From NCBI GenBank assembly GCA_048264125.1, contig JBLXDM010000001.1:248001-312000 (forward strand): a stretch of 64,000 nt of DNA, read 5' to 3'. The DNA is from M1-B18 sp048264125 (GTDB lineage Bacteria; Bacillota; Clostridia; Peptostreptococcales; Natronincolaceae). Shown here in pieces: positions 42,223-51,465 of this stretch. How positions within the stretch are numbered: the stretch's first letter is position 1; every line of letters begins with the position of its first letter. The translations under genes were made by a program, and so were the position numbers. The notes under the pieces were generated by a model. That model was not told the origin of the DNA. It ran no database searches and worked only from the letters and a program-made list of their open reading frames with translations.

Positions 42223-43875
42223 TTGGAAAATTCTATGTTCTGTTATCAATGTGAGCAAACCTTGGGTGGTAAGGGCTGTACCAAAAGCGGAGTATGCGGT
42301 AAAACTCCAGAAATAGCAAATTTGCAGGATTTGTTGATCTATCAGCTGAAGGGAATTTCCTGCTATGCCAAGCCCTTATTAGAAAAGGGGGAGCATATCG
42401 ATAAGGAAATTGTTAAGTTTGTTGAAAATGCTTTGTTTACAACCCTTACAAATGTAAATTTTGATATCGACTTCCATTTAGAGCTTTTGAAAGAATCTCA
42501 AAAACATAAGGAGGCCATGAGAAATAAGGCCCCTAAGGGCGATTATCAGGATTGTGCAGTGTATAACCTCAGCAATTCCAAGGAGGAGATGCTAAGGGAT
42601 TCCATCAAAGCTGGTATTATGTATGATCAGGAGCTGGATGCAGATATCCGTTCCCTAAGATCAACGATTTTATATTGTCTGAAGGGTATAAGTGCCTATG
42701 GGCATCAGGCAAGATACATCGGGCATCATAGTGACCAGGTGGATCAATTCTATTTCTTAGCCCTAGAGGCAATCGTCAATAATAATATGAATCTTGAGGA
42801 CCTAATTAGAATGACCATGAGGGCGGGAGAAGCAAGTGTAGAGGTGATGAGTGTTCTGGATGAAGCCAACACCACAAGGTATGAAAATCCATCTCCCCAC
42901 ATGGTTAATGTAAAGGTTAAAAAGGGGCCCTTCGTTATTGTTTCAGGCCACGACTTAAGGGATTTGGAGCTGCTGCTGCAGCAAACTGAGGGTAAAGGCG
43001 TCAATGTATATACACATGGAGAAATGCTGCCGGCTCATGGATACCCAACACTGAAAAAATACAAGCATCTAGTAGGGAATTATGGCTCTGCATGGCAAAA
43101 TCAACAAAAGGAATTTGACGGCATACCCGGCTGTATACTGTTTACCACCAACTGTTTAATGAGGCCAAGGGATACCTATAAGGACAGATTGTATACAACC
43201 AATGTTGTGGGATGGGATGGCATTAAGAAAATTGAATTAAAGGAAGATAACACTAAGGATTTTACCGAGGTAATCAATAAAGCGCTGGAGCTGAAGGGCT
43301 TTACTGAGGATGAAAAGCCCGAGGAAATATTGGTGGGCTTTGGTCACCATGAAACCCTATCCCATGCAGAGACGATAATAAATGCAGTAAAGGATGGTAA
43401 GATCAGACATTTCTTCTTGATCGGTGGCTGTGATGGTGCAAAGCCGGGAAGAAACTACTATACAGAATTTGCCGAAAAGGTGCCAGAGGATTGCATAATT
43501 CTTACGCTGGCCTGTGGAAAATATAGATTCAATAAGCTGGATTTTGGTAAAGTGGCAGGTTTGCCGAGGCTGTTGGATGTCGGTCAATGCAATGACGCCT
43601 ACTCCGCCGTCAGAATTGCTACAGCCTTAGCCGATGCCTTTGAAACCGATGTAAACTCACTGCCGCTAACAATCGTATTATCCTGGTATGAGCAAAAGGC
43701 AGTTGCTGACCTATTGGCATTGCTTTCCTTAGGTGTTAAGGGCATGTACCTGGGGCCAAGCCTTCCGGCCTTTATTTCGCCTAATGTACTGCAATATCTT
43801 GTGGATACCTTCGATATCAAGCCCATAAGCACAGCTGATGAGGATTTAAAGAACTCGCTTAATCAGGCTAACTAA
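42223..43875 (+). CDS. hcp: Hybrid cluster protein (hydroxylamine reductase)
   Basis: Cytosolic iron-sulfur-oxygen cluster protein of 550 residues, implicated in NO and hydroxylamine metabolism under nitrosative stress. N-terminal cysteines CYQCEQTLGGKGCTKSGVC (C-x2-C-x8-C-x5-C) bind a [4Fe-4S] cluster; the C-terminal two thirds hold hybrid-cluster ligands, e.g. GHHETLSH, GGCDGAKPGRNYY, LACGKYRF and the region around DVGQCNDAYSA. I take a TTG start (GGAGAG at 42211) because an ATG at 42235 has no ribosome site. It stands alone with its own terminator. Confidence 0.96.
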   Translation: MENSMFCYQCEQTLGGKGCTKSGVCGKTPEIANLQDLLIYQLKGISCYAKPLLEKGEHIDKEIVKFVENALFTTLTNVNFDIDFHLELLKESQKHKEAMRNKAPKGDYQDCAVYNLSNSKEEMLRDSIKAGIMYDQELDADIRSLRSTILYCLKGISAYGHQARYIGHHSDQVDQFYFLALEAIVNNNMNLEDLIRMTMRAGEASVEVMSVLDEANTTRYENPSPHMVNVKVKKGPFVIVSGHDLRDLELLLQQTEGKGVNVYTHGEMLPAHGYPTLKKYKHLVGNYGSAWQNQQKEFDGIPGCILFTTNCLMRPRDTYKDRLYTTNVVGWDGIKKIELKEDNTKDFTEVINKALELKGFTEDEKPEEILVGFGHHETLSHAETIINAVKDGKIRHFFLIGGCDGAKPGRNYYTEFAEKVPEDCIILTLACGKYRFNKLDFGKVAGLPRLLDVGQCNDAYSAVRIATALADAFETDVNSLPLTIVLSWYEQKAVADLLALLSLGVKGMYLGPSLPAFISPNVLQYLVDTFDIKPISTADEDLKNSLNQAN

Positions 43876-43909
43876 TTAGTATAATACAATATAATTTATT
43901 GGTGCTATA

Positions 43910-43945
43910 GGAGTCCATTGATGATAAATCAACGGGCTCCTTTGT
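43910..43945 (+). terminator. Terminator of hcp
   Basis: GGAG-CC plus TTGAT on the left pairs with ATCAA-GG-CTCC on the right, followed by TTTGT. A long stem with two small mismatches. Confidence 0.7.
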
Positions 43946-44048
43946 CATATTTGAACTCTGTCACTTTGAGCTTATTTATGGACTTTCCAAGCCAATGGGA
44001 TATAATATTATATAAGAAATATAAAATTTATTTTTAAAAGGAGGCGCT

Positions 44049-44843
44049 ATGGATAGAGAGCTTAAAAAGCAGTTTAAAAAATTAGGTAGGCAGGAAAAAC
44101 GAATACTGAGCAAAAAAGAGAGCAGTCTGTACAAGGCTAAGGTGGCTCCGATAATAGATAATATACAAGAAAAAATACCCGACAAGGTACTAGTAGTCTT
44201 AGAGGCTGCCTTTCTAAAGGGCTTTAAGCTGGTATTTGAAAAGGGAAGCACATATATCGAAAAAACCTACGATAAGGATAAGCTAAGGCTAGAGCATGAA
44301 TTAAATGATTATGCAATTAATGAAGGGCTTGGTAAAAGATATATCAATAATTTGGATAAACAGGCTGGCGCAAAGAAGCTCCTTAATGAATCCATCACTT
44401 TGCTGGAGGGAGGCGTATTAGGTTTTTTAGGCATAGGCCTGCCGGATATTCCACTATTTATTGCTGTAATTATAAAGACCATCTATGAGGTTGCCCTAAG
44501 CTATGGCTATAATTATGCTTCCGATGAGGAGAAGGCCTTTATTCTGCTGGTCATTTCAGGGGCATTGACTAAAGGAGATAGGAAAAAGGAAATTAATATA
44601 GAAATAGATATATTAGGAAATAGCTTGGACCATGAGCAGCCGGTGGAAATAAATCTTGTGGCGCATATGATGGCTGCAGCTGATGTACTATCGGCTTCTA
44701 TGCTGGTGGCAAAATTTATTCAGGGAATACCGGTGGTTGGAATGGTAGGTGGCGTGGTTAATTACAGCATCATCAAAAGAATTGGCAAATATGCCAGCTT
44801 AAAATATAAAAAGCGGTATTTGGTGAAAAAAGCAGGAATCTAG
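44049..44843 (+). CDS. EcsC-family protein
   Basis: Protein of 264 residues matching the EcsC family (GGVLGFLGIGLPDIPLFIAVIIKTIYEVALSYGY; later VVGMVGGVVNYSIIKRI). It has two to three hydrophobic stretches in a mostly helical chain. EcsC proteins associate with membranes; their function is poorly known, with links to secretion and protease activity through the Ecs transporter. No ecsAB genes are nearby. The start behind GGAGG is at 44049. Confidence 0.82.
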   Translation: MDRELKKQFKKLGRQEKRILSKKESSLYKAKVAPIIDNIQEKIPDKVLVVLEAAFLKGFKLVFEKGSTYIEKTYDKDKLRLEHELNDYAINEGLGKRYINNLDKQAGAKKLLNESITLLEGGVLGFLGIGLPDIPLFIAVIIKTIYEVALSYGYNYASDEEKAFILLVISGALTKGDRKKEINIEIDILGNSLDHEQPVEINLVAHMMAAADVLSASMLVAKFIQGIPVVGMVGGVVNYSIIKRIGKYASLKYKKRYLVKKAGI

Positions 44844-44860
44844 AAGGAGGAGAGGCTAAA

Positions 44861-45739
44861 ATGATAAGAAAAATTGAAAAGCTGATTACAGGTGAAAAAA
44901 CTCAGGACGGTGCAGGTGTTAAGCTGACTAGAGTTATCAGCCGCAGGAATGTGGAGGATTTTGATCCCTTTTTATTGCTGGATGCCTTTGATTCAATTGA
45001 TCCAAATGATTACATAAAGGGCTTTCCCTGGCATCCCCATAGGGGAATTGAGACGGTGACATATTTAATAGAGGGAGAAATTGAGCATGGCGATAGTCTG
45101 GGCAATAAGGGGAGTATTTTAGATGGCTGCTGTCAATGGATGACGGCTGGAGGAGGAATCCTTCATCAGGAAATGCCGCAGCCCTCTAAGCGGATGCTGG
45201 GGGCTCAGCTTTGGCTAAACCTGCCGGCAAAGGATAAGATGACCAGTCCCGAATACAGGGATATCACAGCCGACATGGTGCCTAAGGTAAAGGAGGAAGG
45301 GGTAACTGTGGCAGTGGTTTCCGGCAGCTACGGCACTGTAGAGGGGCCTGTTACAGGCGATTATGTTAAATTAACCCTATTGGATGTAGCTATGGAAGGT
45401 GGTCAGAGCTTTCATCTGGAGGTAAATCCTGAGGATACTTTATTTGTCTATACGGTTACCGGGAATGGTTGGTTTGATGAGGCTAAGGAGAGCCATGTTG
45501 ATGAAAAATCAGCTGCTTTATTTGGTTTAGGAGGTCAATTTGTTGCCAAGTCAGCCGATAAGGGCTTGAGATTTTTATTGTTTTCCGCCAAGCCTCTAAA
45601 GGAGCCCATTGCTTGGGGTGGACCGATAGTTATGAATACAGAGGCGGAGCTGCAGCAGGCCTTTAAGGATATTGATGAAGGAAAATTTATAAGAAAAGAA
45701 GTCAAGGGGACGCTTCGTTTGACACGCTCCAGGGATTAA
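44861..45739 (+). CDS. Pirin-family bicupin
   Basis: Soluble bicupin of 292 residues. The metal ligands of pirins are present: HPHRG (two His) and HQEMP (His and Glu), with FDPFLLLDAFDS at the N-terminus. The family includes transcription cofactors and quercetin-dioxygenase-like enzymes; an oxygen-dependent function is doubtful in an anaerobe. It follows EcsC after 17 bases and may be co-transcribed. Confidence 0.92.
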   Translation: MIRKIEKLITGEKTQDGAGVKLTRVISRRNVEDFDPFLLLDAFDSIDPNDYIKGFPWHPHRGIETVTYLIEGEIEHGDSLGNKGSILDGCCQWMTAGGGILHQEMPQPSKRMLGAQLWLNLPAKDKMTSPEYRDITADMVPKVKEEGVTVAVVSGSYGTVEGPVTGDYVKLTLLDVAMEGGQSFHLEVNPEDTLFVYTVTGNGWFDEAKESHVDEKSAALFGLGGQFVAKSADKGLRFLLFSAKPLKEPIAWGGPIVMNTEAELQQAFKDIDEGKFIRKEVKGTLRLTRSRD

Positions 45740-45759
45740 ATGAATTTGCAAAAAAGCTC

Positions 45760-45790
45760 TTGACTAGCACCCTCGGGGTTAGTTTAAGAT
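45760..45790 (+). promoter_or_regulatory. MerR-type promoter with 19-bp spacer
   Basis: TTGACT (45760-45765), a 19-bp spacer and TAAGAT (45785-45790). The spacer contains the dyad ACTAGCACCC-GGGGTTAGT, the classical overlong promoter twisted into shape by MerR-family activators. It reads into the MerR gene, so autoregulation is expected. Confidence 0.8.
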
Positions 45791-45808
45791 GGTCTTGAGG
45801 TGATGAAT

Positions 45809-46693
45809 ATGCTAATAAATGAAGCCTGTAAGGTAACAGGCCTAACTAAGAAGGCGATTGAATATTACATGGAACAGGGGCTGGTGAGTCCTGAAATCTT
45901 AGAAAACGGCTATAGAAGCTTTAGCCAGAGGGAAGCAGCTGTCCTGAAGAAAATTTCCGTTTACCGTAGGCTTGGACTTGGCACGGAAGATATTAGGGCT
46001 GTTCTTATGGATGAGTCGGGGCATACTTTAAGGAAGCTATCGGCGCAAAGGGATATCAAGCTGCAGCAGGAAAAGGCGAAGGGGCTTCTATTGGTAAGCT
46101 TGGCATCAGGCGAGGATTTTGAGGAAATCAGCAAGGAGCTGAAAATCATTGAGCAAAGGGCCACCATCACAGATAGGCTGCTGGCGGCATTCCCTGGCTA
46201 CTACGGTAGATTTGTCTGCTTGCATTTCTCAAGATTCCTAATGGAGCCAATTACAACGGATGAACAGAAGACTGCATATGAAGAAATAATTGCATTTCTT
46301 GATAATTCGCCTCAACTGATGTTTCCTGTGGAGCTACAAACCTTTTTGACAGAATACACAGAGCATATGACCTCTGACAATATAAATGAAATGATAAAAA
46401 GCACAAAGAAATCCATCGAAAACCCTGAGGCGTTTTTAAAGGAAAATAAAGAGATATTGCAGCAGTATCTGAGCTACAGACAGTCGGAGGAATATCTAAA
46501 TTCCCCCGCCTATAGGCTGCAGGCTCTGCTGAAGAGCTTTAACAGCACAAGCGGCTACTATGATATATTTATACCTGCCATGAGGCGCTTGAGCACCTCC
46601 TATAAAGAGTATTATGGAAATTTAGAAATAGCCAACGAAAGGCTGCTGGCTGAATTTCCTGAAATAGCAAAGCTGGGAGCTGAAAAAATATAG
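45809..46693 (+). CDS. MerR-family transcription regulator
   Basis: Regulator of about 294 residues. The N-terminal winged helix (about 1-70) reads INEACKVTGLTKKAIEYYMEQGLV, with the usual MerR pattern and YRRLGLGTEDIRAVL coiled-coil entry. The C-terminal 180 residues are a ligand-binding region that I do not recognise; no Cys metal site is evident, so it is more like a drug or stress sensor. I start it at 45809 because GAGGTGA at 45797 is spaced correctly; an ATG at 45803 and a GTG at 45800 also exist. Its promoter has the MerR-type 19-bp spacer. Confidence 0.88.
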   Translation: MLINEACKVTGLTKKAIEYYMEQGLVSPEILENGYRSFSQREAAVLKKISVYRRLGLGTEDIRAVLMDESGHTLRKLSAQRDIKLQQEKAKGLLLVSLASGEDFEEISKELKIIEQRATITDRLLAAFPGYYGRFVCLHFSRFLMEPITTDEQKTAYEEIIAFLDNSPQLMFPVELQTFLTEYTEHMTSDNINEMIKSTKKSIENPEAFLKENKEILQQYLSYRQSEEYLNSPAYRLQALLKSFNSTSGYYDIFIPAMRRLSTSYKEYYGNLEIANERLLAEFPEIAKLGAEKI

Positions 46694-46758
46694 ATATTTA
46701 TGTAACCCTGATCCTTGGATATCCCTTAGGATATGATCAATCAGGCTTTAATTAAAGT

Positions 46759-46786
46759 AAGGGACTGCTAAAATTAGCAGTCCCTT
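46759..46786. terminator. Shared terminator of the MerR and ATPase genes
   Basis: AAGGGACTGCTAA and TTAGCAGTCCCTT form a perfect 13-bp stem between two convergent genes. T-runs on both sides are weak; a bidirectional terminator is the best reading. Confidence 0.75.
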
Positions 46787-46789
46787 GCA

Positions 46790-49438
46790 CTATTTTCTTC
46801 TGATTAGCTTAACCAGCTCTACTATCGGAATGATGCTTAGGGCGGCAGCTACTACAATGCCCCATTGTTGAAGGGACAGGTGCTGCACCTTAAAGATTGA
46901 ATTTAGCTGGGGTATTACAATGACCATTACTAAAAGCAGCCCGGAGGATATATTGGCAAGCAATAAATATGGATTGCGGGGCAGGCTTTTGCTAAAGGCG
47001 GACTTCGTATTGGACCTAACATTATAGGAATGACATAGCTGAATCAGGCCGAGGGTGGCAAAGGCCATGGTTACGGCTATTTCTGGCGAATACCAGCTTA
47101 GCCCTAGGTAGTAGGTGCTTAGGGTAATCACTGCCTCCAGCATCCCTTGATATATGATTTTAAAGCCCACCCCCTCTGAAAAAATACTGCTTTTAGCATC
47201 TCTAGGAGGCTGCTGCATAATATCGCTATCCTCCTTTTCCACACCCAAGGCTAAGGCAGGAAAGGTATCGGTAACCAGATTAATCCATAATATATGAATG
47301 GGCAGCAGAATTGTCCAGTTAAGCATTGTAGCCACAAATAGTGTAATCACCTCACCGATATTGGCGGATAATAGGAATTGGATCGCCTTACGGATGTTTC
47401 CGTAAATCTTTCGGCCTTCCTTAATTGCCACTACAATGGTGGAGAAGTTATCATCTGAAAGCACCATATCTGATACGGATTTGGTCACATCAGTTCCAGT
47501 GATACCCATGCCCACACCTATATCCGCTATTTTTAAGGCTGGGGCATCGTTGACACCGTCACCGGTCATAGCTACAACCTTCCCCCTGGATTTCCAGGCC
47601 TTGACTATTCTGACCTTATGCTCAGGTGAGACCCGGGCGTATACAGAGTAATTTTCGATGACCTCCTGAAACTGCTCCTCTGATAGCATATTTAGCTCAG
47701 CACCCGTAAGCACTTGATTTTCTGAGGTTATAATATTTAATTCTTTTGCAATGGCAGCCGCTGTATCCCTGTGGTCACCGGTGATCATAATTGGTCGAAT
47801 GCCTGCTTCACCGCAAAGCCTCACAGCATCCTTAACCTCCTCTCGGGGAGGGTCTATCATACCTACAAGCCCGACGAAGGTTAATTCATCCTCAATAGCT
47901 GATGGAGTTAAAGCCTCAGGTATTGAAGGAAGCCTCTTATAGGCCATAGCCAGTACCCTGAGGGCTCCTTCAGCCAGCTTGCTATTCGCCGCCTGTATTT
48001 TATCCAATGCCGCTTGATCCATTGGCTGCTGTATGCCAGCCAGCAGTATAGAGGAGCAGTGCTTCAGCAGTACATCCGGCGCTCCCTTTGTCAATACAAG
48101 TATGCCTTCTTTTTCTTCATGCAGCGTGCTCATCAGCTTACGCTCTGAATCAAAGGGCAGCTCCTCTACTCTGGGCAGCTCCAGCTCCAGCTGATTTTTT
48201 TCATAGTTTACCTGATAACCATAGGTGACCAATGCAGTTTCAGTGGGATCACCGATTACCTCCAGCTTATCCTGCTGAATTCCTTTGATTTTACTATCAT
48301 TACAAAGGACCATGATTTTCATAAAAATGTCGGCGTCTGCATTATCCTTGGAAAGCTTAGCACTAGTGGTTATGCTATCATTCAGATAAATTTCCTTTAC
48401 GGTCATTTTATTCTGTGTAAGGGTTCCGGTTTTATCTGAGCATATGATGTCGGTACAGCCCAAGGTCTCTACAGCAGGAAGCTTTCTGATGATGGCATTG
48501 GATTTAGACATTCTCTGCACCCCAAGGGCCAAAACTATAGTGACAATAGCAGGTAGTCCCTCTGGGATAGCCGCCACTGCCAAACTGACGGCGGTAAGAA
48601 GCATTTCAAAGGGCTCGCGGTCCCTAAGGAGTCCCACTGCGAAGATGACGGCTGCAACAGCTAAAATACCTATAGTCAGGTATTTTCCAAGCTCTGAAAG
48701 CTTTTGCTGCAATGGCGTCTGCTCTGTGTCCTGCTGAGAAATATATCCCGCTATTTTGCCAACCTCAGTTTTCATACCTGTGGCTGTAACCACACCAATA
48801 CCACGGCCATAGGTAACACTGCTGCCCATATAGGCCATGTTTTTTCTATCACCCAGGGGGGTATCGGCCTGATTAATGGCAGCTATGTGCTTTTCGGAGG
48901 GCACGGATTCTCCCGTTAATGCCGCCTCCTCAATTTTAAGGCTGAAGGATTCCAGTAGCCTCAAATCAGCTGAAATATTATCTCCTGCTTCAAGAAACAC
49001 AATGTCACCCGGTACTAAATCCTCTGCCTTTATTTCCTCAATTGTACCATTACGCCTTACCTTGACATAGGGGGCTGACATTTTCCTCAATGCCTCCAAT
49101 GCCTTTTCGGCCTTGCTCTCCTGAAGAACTCCCAGGGTTGCATTAATAATCACCACAAATAGGATGATGGCTGTATCAGTTAACTCACCCATAAAGCCGG
49201 CAATGATGGACGCCACTAAAAGAATGATTACCATAACATCCTTGAACTGTAGCAGAAATTTTACCCAAAGGGGTGTTTTAATTGCTTCCTGCAGCTGATT
49301 TTTTCCATGAAGACCATAGGCCTGTTGCACTCCCTCATCAGTCAAGCCCTTGATATTGGAGCCAAGGGCAGCAAGCGCCTCCTCCTGTGAAAGGGTATGA
49401 AAGGCGGTGGTCTCAGTGGAATTAAGCATCTCCTTCAT
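46790..49438 (-). CDS. P-type Ca2+/Mn2+ ATPase (PMR1/SERCA type)
   Basis: P-type cation pump of 882 residues on the minus strand. Phosphorylation motif CSDKTGTLT, TGES actuator loop (LTGESVPSEK), and TGDGVNDAPALK hinge are intact. PEGLPA in the fourth helix and NLVTDT in the sixth are the Ca2+/Mn2+ site residues of type IIA pumps. The gene is preceded by a yybP-ykoY riboswitch and terminator, which respond to Mn2+ in other bacteria, so Mn2+ export is the likely main task. Start supported by AGGAGGT 12 bases upstream. Confidence 0.93.
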   Translation of the reverse strand: MKEMLNSTETTAFHTLSQEEALAALGSNIKGLTDEGVQQAYGLHGKNQLQEAIKTPLWVKFLLQFKDVMVIILLVASIIAGFMGELTDTAIILFVVIINATLGVLQESKAEKALEALRKMSAPYVKVRRNGTIEEIKAEDLVPGDIVFLEAGDNISADLRLLESFSLKIEEAALTGESVPSEKHIAAINQADTPLGDRKNMAYMGSSVTYGRGIGVVTATGMKTEVGKIAGYISQQDTEQTPLQQKLSELGKYLTIGILAVAAVIFAVGLLRDREPFEMLLTAVSLAVAAIPEGLPAIVTIVLALGVQRMSKSNAIIRKLPAVETLGCTDIICSDKTGTLTQNKMTVKEIYLNDSITTSAKLSKDNADADIFMKIMVLCNDSKIKGIQQDKLEVIGDPTETALVTYGYQVNYEKNQLELELPRVEELPFDSERKLMSTLHEEKEGILVLTKGAPDVLLKHCSSILLAGIQQPMDQAALDKIQAANSKLAEGALRVLAMAYKRLPSIPEALTPSAIEDELTFVGLVGMIDPPREEVKDAVRLCGEAGIRPIMITGDHRDTAAAIAKELNIITSENQVLTGAELNMLSEEQFQEVIENYSVYARVSPEHKVRIVKAWKSRGKVVAMTGDGVNDAPALKIADIGVGMGITGTDVTKSVSDMVLSDDNFSTIVVAIKEGRKIYGNIRKAIQFLLSANIGEVITLFVATMLNWTILLPIHILWINLVTDTFPALALGVEKEDSDIMQQPPRDAKSSIFSEGVGFKIIYQGMLEAVITLSTYYLGLSWYSPEIAVTMAFATLGLIQLCHSYNVRSNTKSAFSKSLPRNPYLLLANISSGLLLVMVIVIPQLNSIFKVQHLSLQQWGIVVAAALSIIPIVELVKLIRRK

Positions 49439-49543
49439 GTATATACCTCCTAATCCATTATATTTATTCTGAAAAAATGCTTTGACTAAAGGCTTCTCTT
49501 ATATTTTGAGTTTAAGGGCCCTGTAATAAACCCTTCCTACGAA

Positions 49544-49594
49544 ATAAAAAAAGACCTTTAACATAACCTTCTTCAGAGTTATGTTAAAAGTCTT
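49544..49594 (-). terminator. Riboswitch-linked intrinsic terminator
   Basis: On the minus strand AAGACTTTTAACATAAC pairs with GTTATGTTAAAGGTCTT and is followed by seven T. The left arm overlaps the CTTTTAAC of the aptamer's closing stem, giving mutually exclusive folds. Confidence 0.85.
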
Positions 49595-49684
49595 GCTTCC
49601 CGTGGTACAGCAGGGGCATAGCACCAGGCATTTCTACCGGCTGTTGATGCTATACTATTTAGCTACTCCCTCTTAACAATCACA
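49589..49684 (-). ncRNA. yybP-ykoY-type Mn2+ riboswitch
   Basis: Read on the minus strand: GGGAGTAGC near the 5' end, a long arm with ATCAACAGCCGG and CCTGGTG, and GTACCACGGGAAGCAAGAC near the 3' end. The conserved GGGAGTAG and GCAAGAC loops and closing stem GTTAAGAG/CTTTTAAC are the marks of the family. A terminator hairpin competes with that stem, so Mn2+ binding should favour readthrough into the P-type ATPase gene. Recognised from memory of the consensus, not by a covariance search. Confidence 0.8.
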
Positions 49685-49794
49685 GTATATAAGAAATATT
49701 TGGAAAAGTCAATAGGATGTATTTTCGTCTTCAATTTGCTGCTTTTATAAAGATGGGATATAATGGTTTTATGAAACCTTGAGGAGGGCTTTGA

Positions 49795-50775
49795 ATGCTG
49801 GAGGTAAAGCATGGTAGATTGAGAAAAGGCATTAAATGGGTAATTATAACACTGGTGGGCTTAATAGCAATTATACTTCTGATAGTACCCATTATTATAA
49901 TCCAACAGGCAACCAAAGGTCCTGTACAGTATTTAGGCTATACTACAGAGGATTATCCAATGCAGGATATATATACAGACCAGGATTTTGGACTTGCTGC
50001 AAAACAGCAGCACTTAACTACAGAAGACGATATAAAGGTCTGGATCTCTGAAATCGAGGCTAGTAGCCCTAAGGGGGTAGTAATATATTTATCAGGTATT
50101 CAGCAGCCCTCGGTTACATACTTTTACGGGCATTCAAAATGGTTGAAGGACAAGGATTTTGCCTCAATATTGCTGGAGGTCAGAGGTCATGGCCAGAGCG
50201 AAGGCAATAGAGTAGCTTTAGGGTATGAGGAGGTAGCTGATGTTCAGGCTGTGGTTGATTATATAAGGTCCCAAGAGAAATATAGTGAGGTTCCGATAAT
50301 TCTCCACGGCGTATCTATGGGGGGATCAGTTGCCATAAATGCCTTTGGTCAGATACCTGAGATTGATGGCCTTATAGCCATGTCTGCATATTCCAGCTTT
50401 CCAGATGTGCTTTATGAAATGATGCTGAATTTTGGTGTTCCCCCCTTTCTTGCTCAATTTGAAAAAAGTCTTGTGGAGCTGTATCTGCCCTTGTTTTTCA
50501 ATGAGACGGTGCATGAGCAGACTCCTATTAAGCAAATACAAAATGTTGGGGAACGACCTGCTTTTCTAATTGCCTGCACAGGTGACACAGAGGTTCAACC
50601 GACAAACATGGAAAGACTGCTGTCGGTGGCACCAGATCATACCGAGAGCTGGTTGAAGGATTCATGGGAGCATTTTATAGTTAAGGATTGTGACTTTGAA
50701 AATATGGAGGAGGACCAGGAATACTGTGATAGAATACTCAGCTTCTTAGAGAAGGTGGCAGCTAAGGCCAAATAG
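49795..50775 (+). CDS. Membrane-anchored alpha/beta hydrolase
   Basis: Hydrolase of 326 residues with an N-terminal helix (about 15-40). The catalytic part has VRGHGQSEG, nucleophile elbow GVSMGG and the C-terminal DSWEHFIVK with the likely catalytic His, with Asp in CTGDTEV. It resembles monoglyceride-lipase-like esterases and would act outside the membrane because the helix is a signal anchor. It is alone, with a terminator following. Confidence 0.85.
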   Translation: MLEVKHGRLRKGIKWVIITLVGLIAIILLIVPIIIIQQATKGPVQYLGYTTEDYPMQDIYTDQDFGLAAKQQHLTTEDDIKVWISEIEASSPKGVVIYLSGIQQPSVTYFYGHSKWLKDKDFASILLEVRGHGQSEGNRVALGYEEVADVQAVVDYIRSQEKYSEVPIILHGVSMGGSVAINAFGQIPEIDGLIAMSAYSSFPDVLYEMMLNFGVPPFLAQFEKSLVELYLPLFFNETVHEQTPIKQIQNVGERPAFLIACTGDTEVQPTNMERLLSVAPDHTESWLKDSWEHFIVKDCDFENMEEDQEYCDRILSFLEKVAAKAK

Positions 50776-50884
50776 TTTGTATAGGTTCATAGGGCTGTCA
50801 GCTTTGAGGAGTAAGTATGCTGGAGAATATGGGAATGAGGCTAGTAGGCTTAAGACGATTAGAAGTGTACAGTTTTATATTTTA

Positions 50885-50910
50885 AAAGCCCTAGAACAAG
50901 GGCTTTGTCT
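50885..50910 (+). terminator. Terminator after the anchored hydrolase
   Basis: AAAGCCCT and AGGGCTTT form an 8-bp stem around a 6-base loop, followed by GTCTTT. Confidence 0.7.
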
Positions 50911-51023
50911 TTAGAAAAAATTAATAATATATTAATTTGAATAATCCAAGCATTAGTGATAACATAGTATCGAATTGTGTAGGGCAGAAATCAGGCTCAA
51001 AAGAGAGGTAATGGAGGTTAGCT

Positions 51024-51416
51024 ATGAACTGGTTGAGAAGATTTATGTATGGGAGAAATGGAGGGGATCAGCTCTCTATATGTTTAGTTGTAGTATCAAT
51101 GCTAGTAACTCTAATAGCTCGTATATCGGACATTTCGCTGTTGCTAACCATAAGCTATGCTCCTTTGCTGGTGGCATTATACAGAATGCTATCAAAAAAT
51201 ATACAAAAGCGCAGAATGGAGAATCATAGGTTTGTATTGATTTTTAATCCATTCTATGCTAAGTTTAAACAAAATCTAAGGCGAATAAAGGATTTTAGAA
51301 CCCACAAATACTATAAATGCGCTAAATGCGATACGACACTGCGTGTACCGAAGGGGAAAGGGAAAATTTCCATAACATGCCCTAGGTGTAAGGAAAAGTT
51401 TATTAAGACAACTTAG
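51024..51416 (+). CDS. Small membrane protein with zinc ribbon
   Basis: Protein of 130 residues with two membrane helices (about 18-33 and 38-55) and a C-terminal zinc ribbon, CAKCDTTLRVPKGKGKISIT followed by CPRCKEKF. The family is widespread in Clostridia and has no known role. It lies 50 bases before a membrane J-domain protein, so the pair may cooperate in protein handling at the membrane. A longer frame in another register (50975) is a shadow. Confidence 0.8.
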   Translation: MNWLRRFMYGRNGGDQLSICLVVVSMLVTLIARISDISLLLTISYAPLLVALYRMLSKNIQKRRMENHRFVLIFNPFYAKFKQNLRRIKDFRTHKYYKCAKCDTTLRVPKGKGKISITCPRCKEKFIKTT

Positions 51417-51465
51417 AGGGGCCAGTCCTTTGCAAATGAAGGCGATGAGGAGAGATTAAACAGCG

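Noticed and set aside
50975..51229. 84-codon plus-strand frame before the zinc-ribbon gene
   Set aside because: It overlaps the zinc-ribbon gene in another register, has no recognisable family and no ribosome site.
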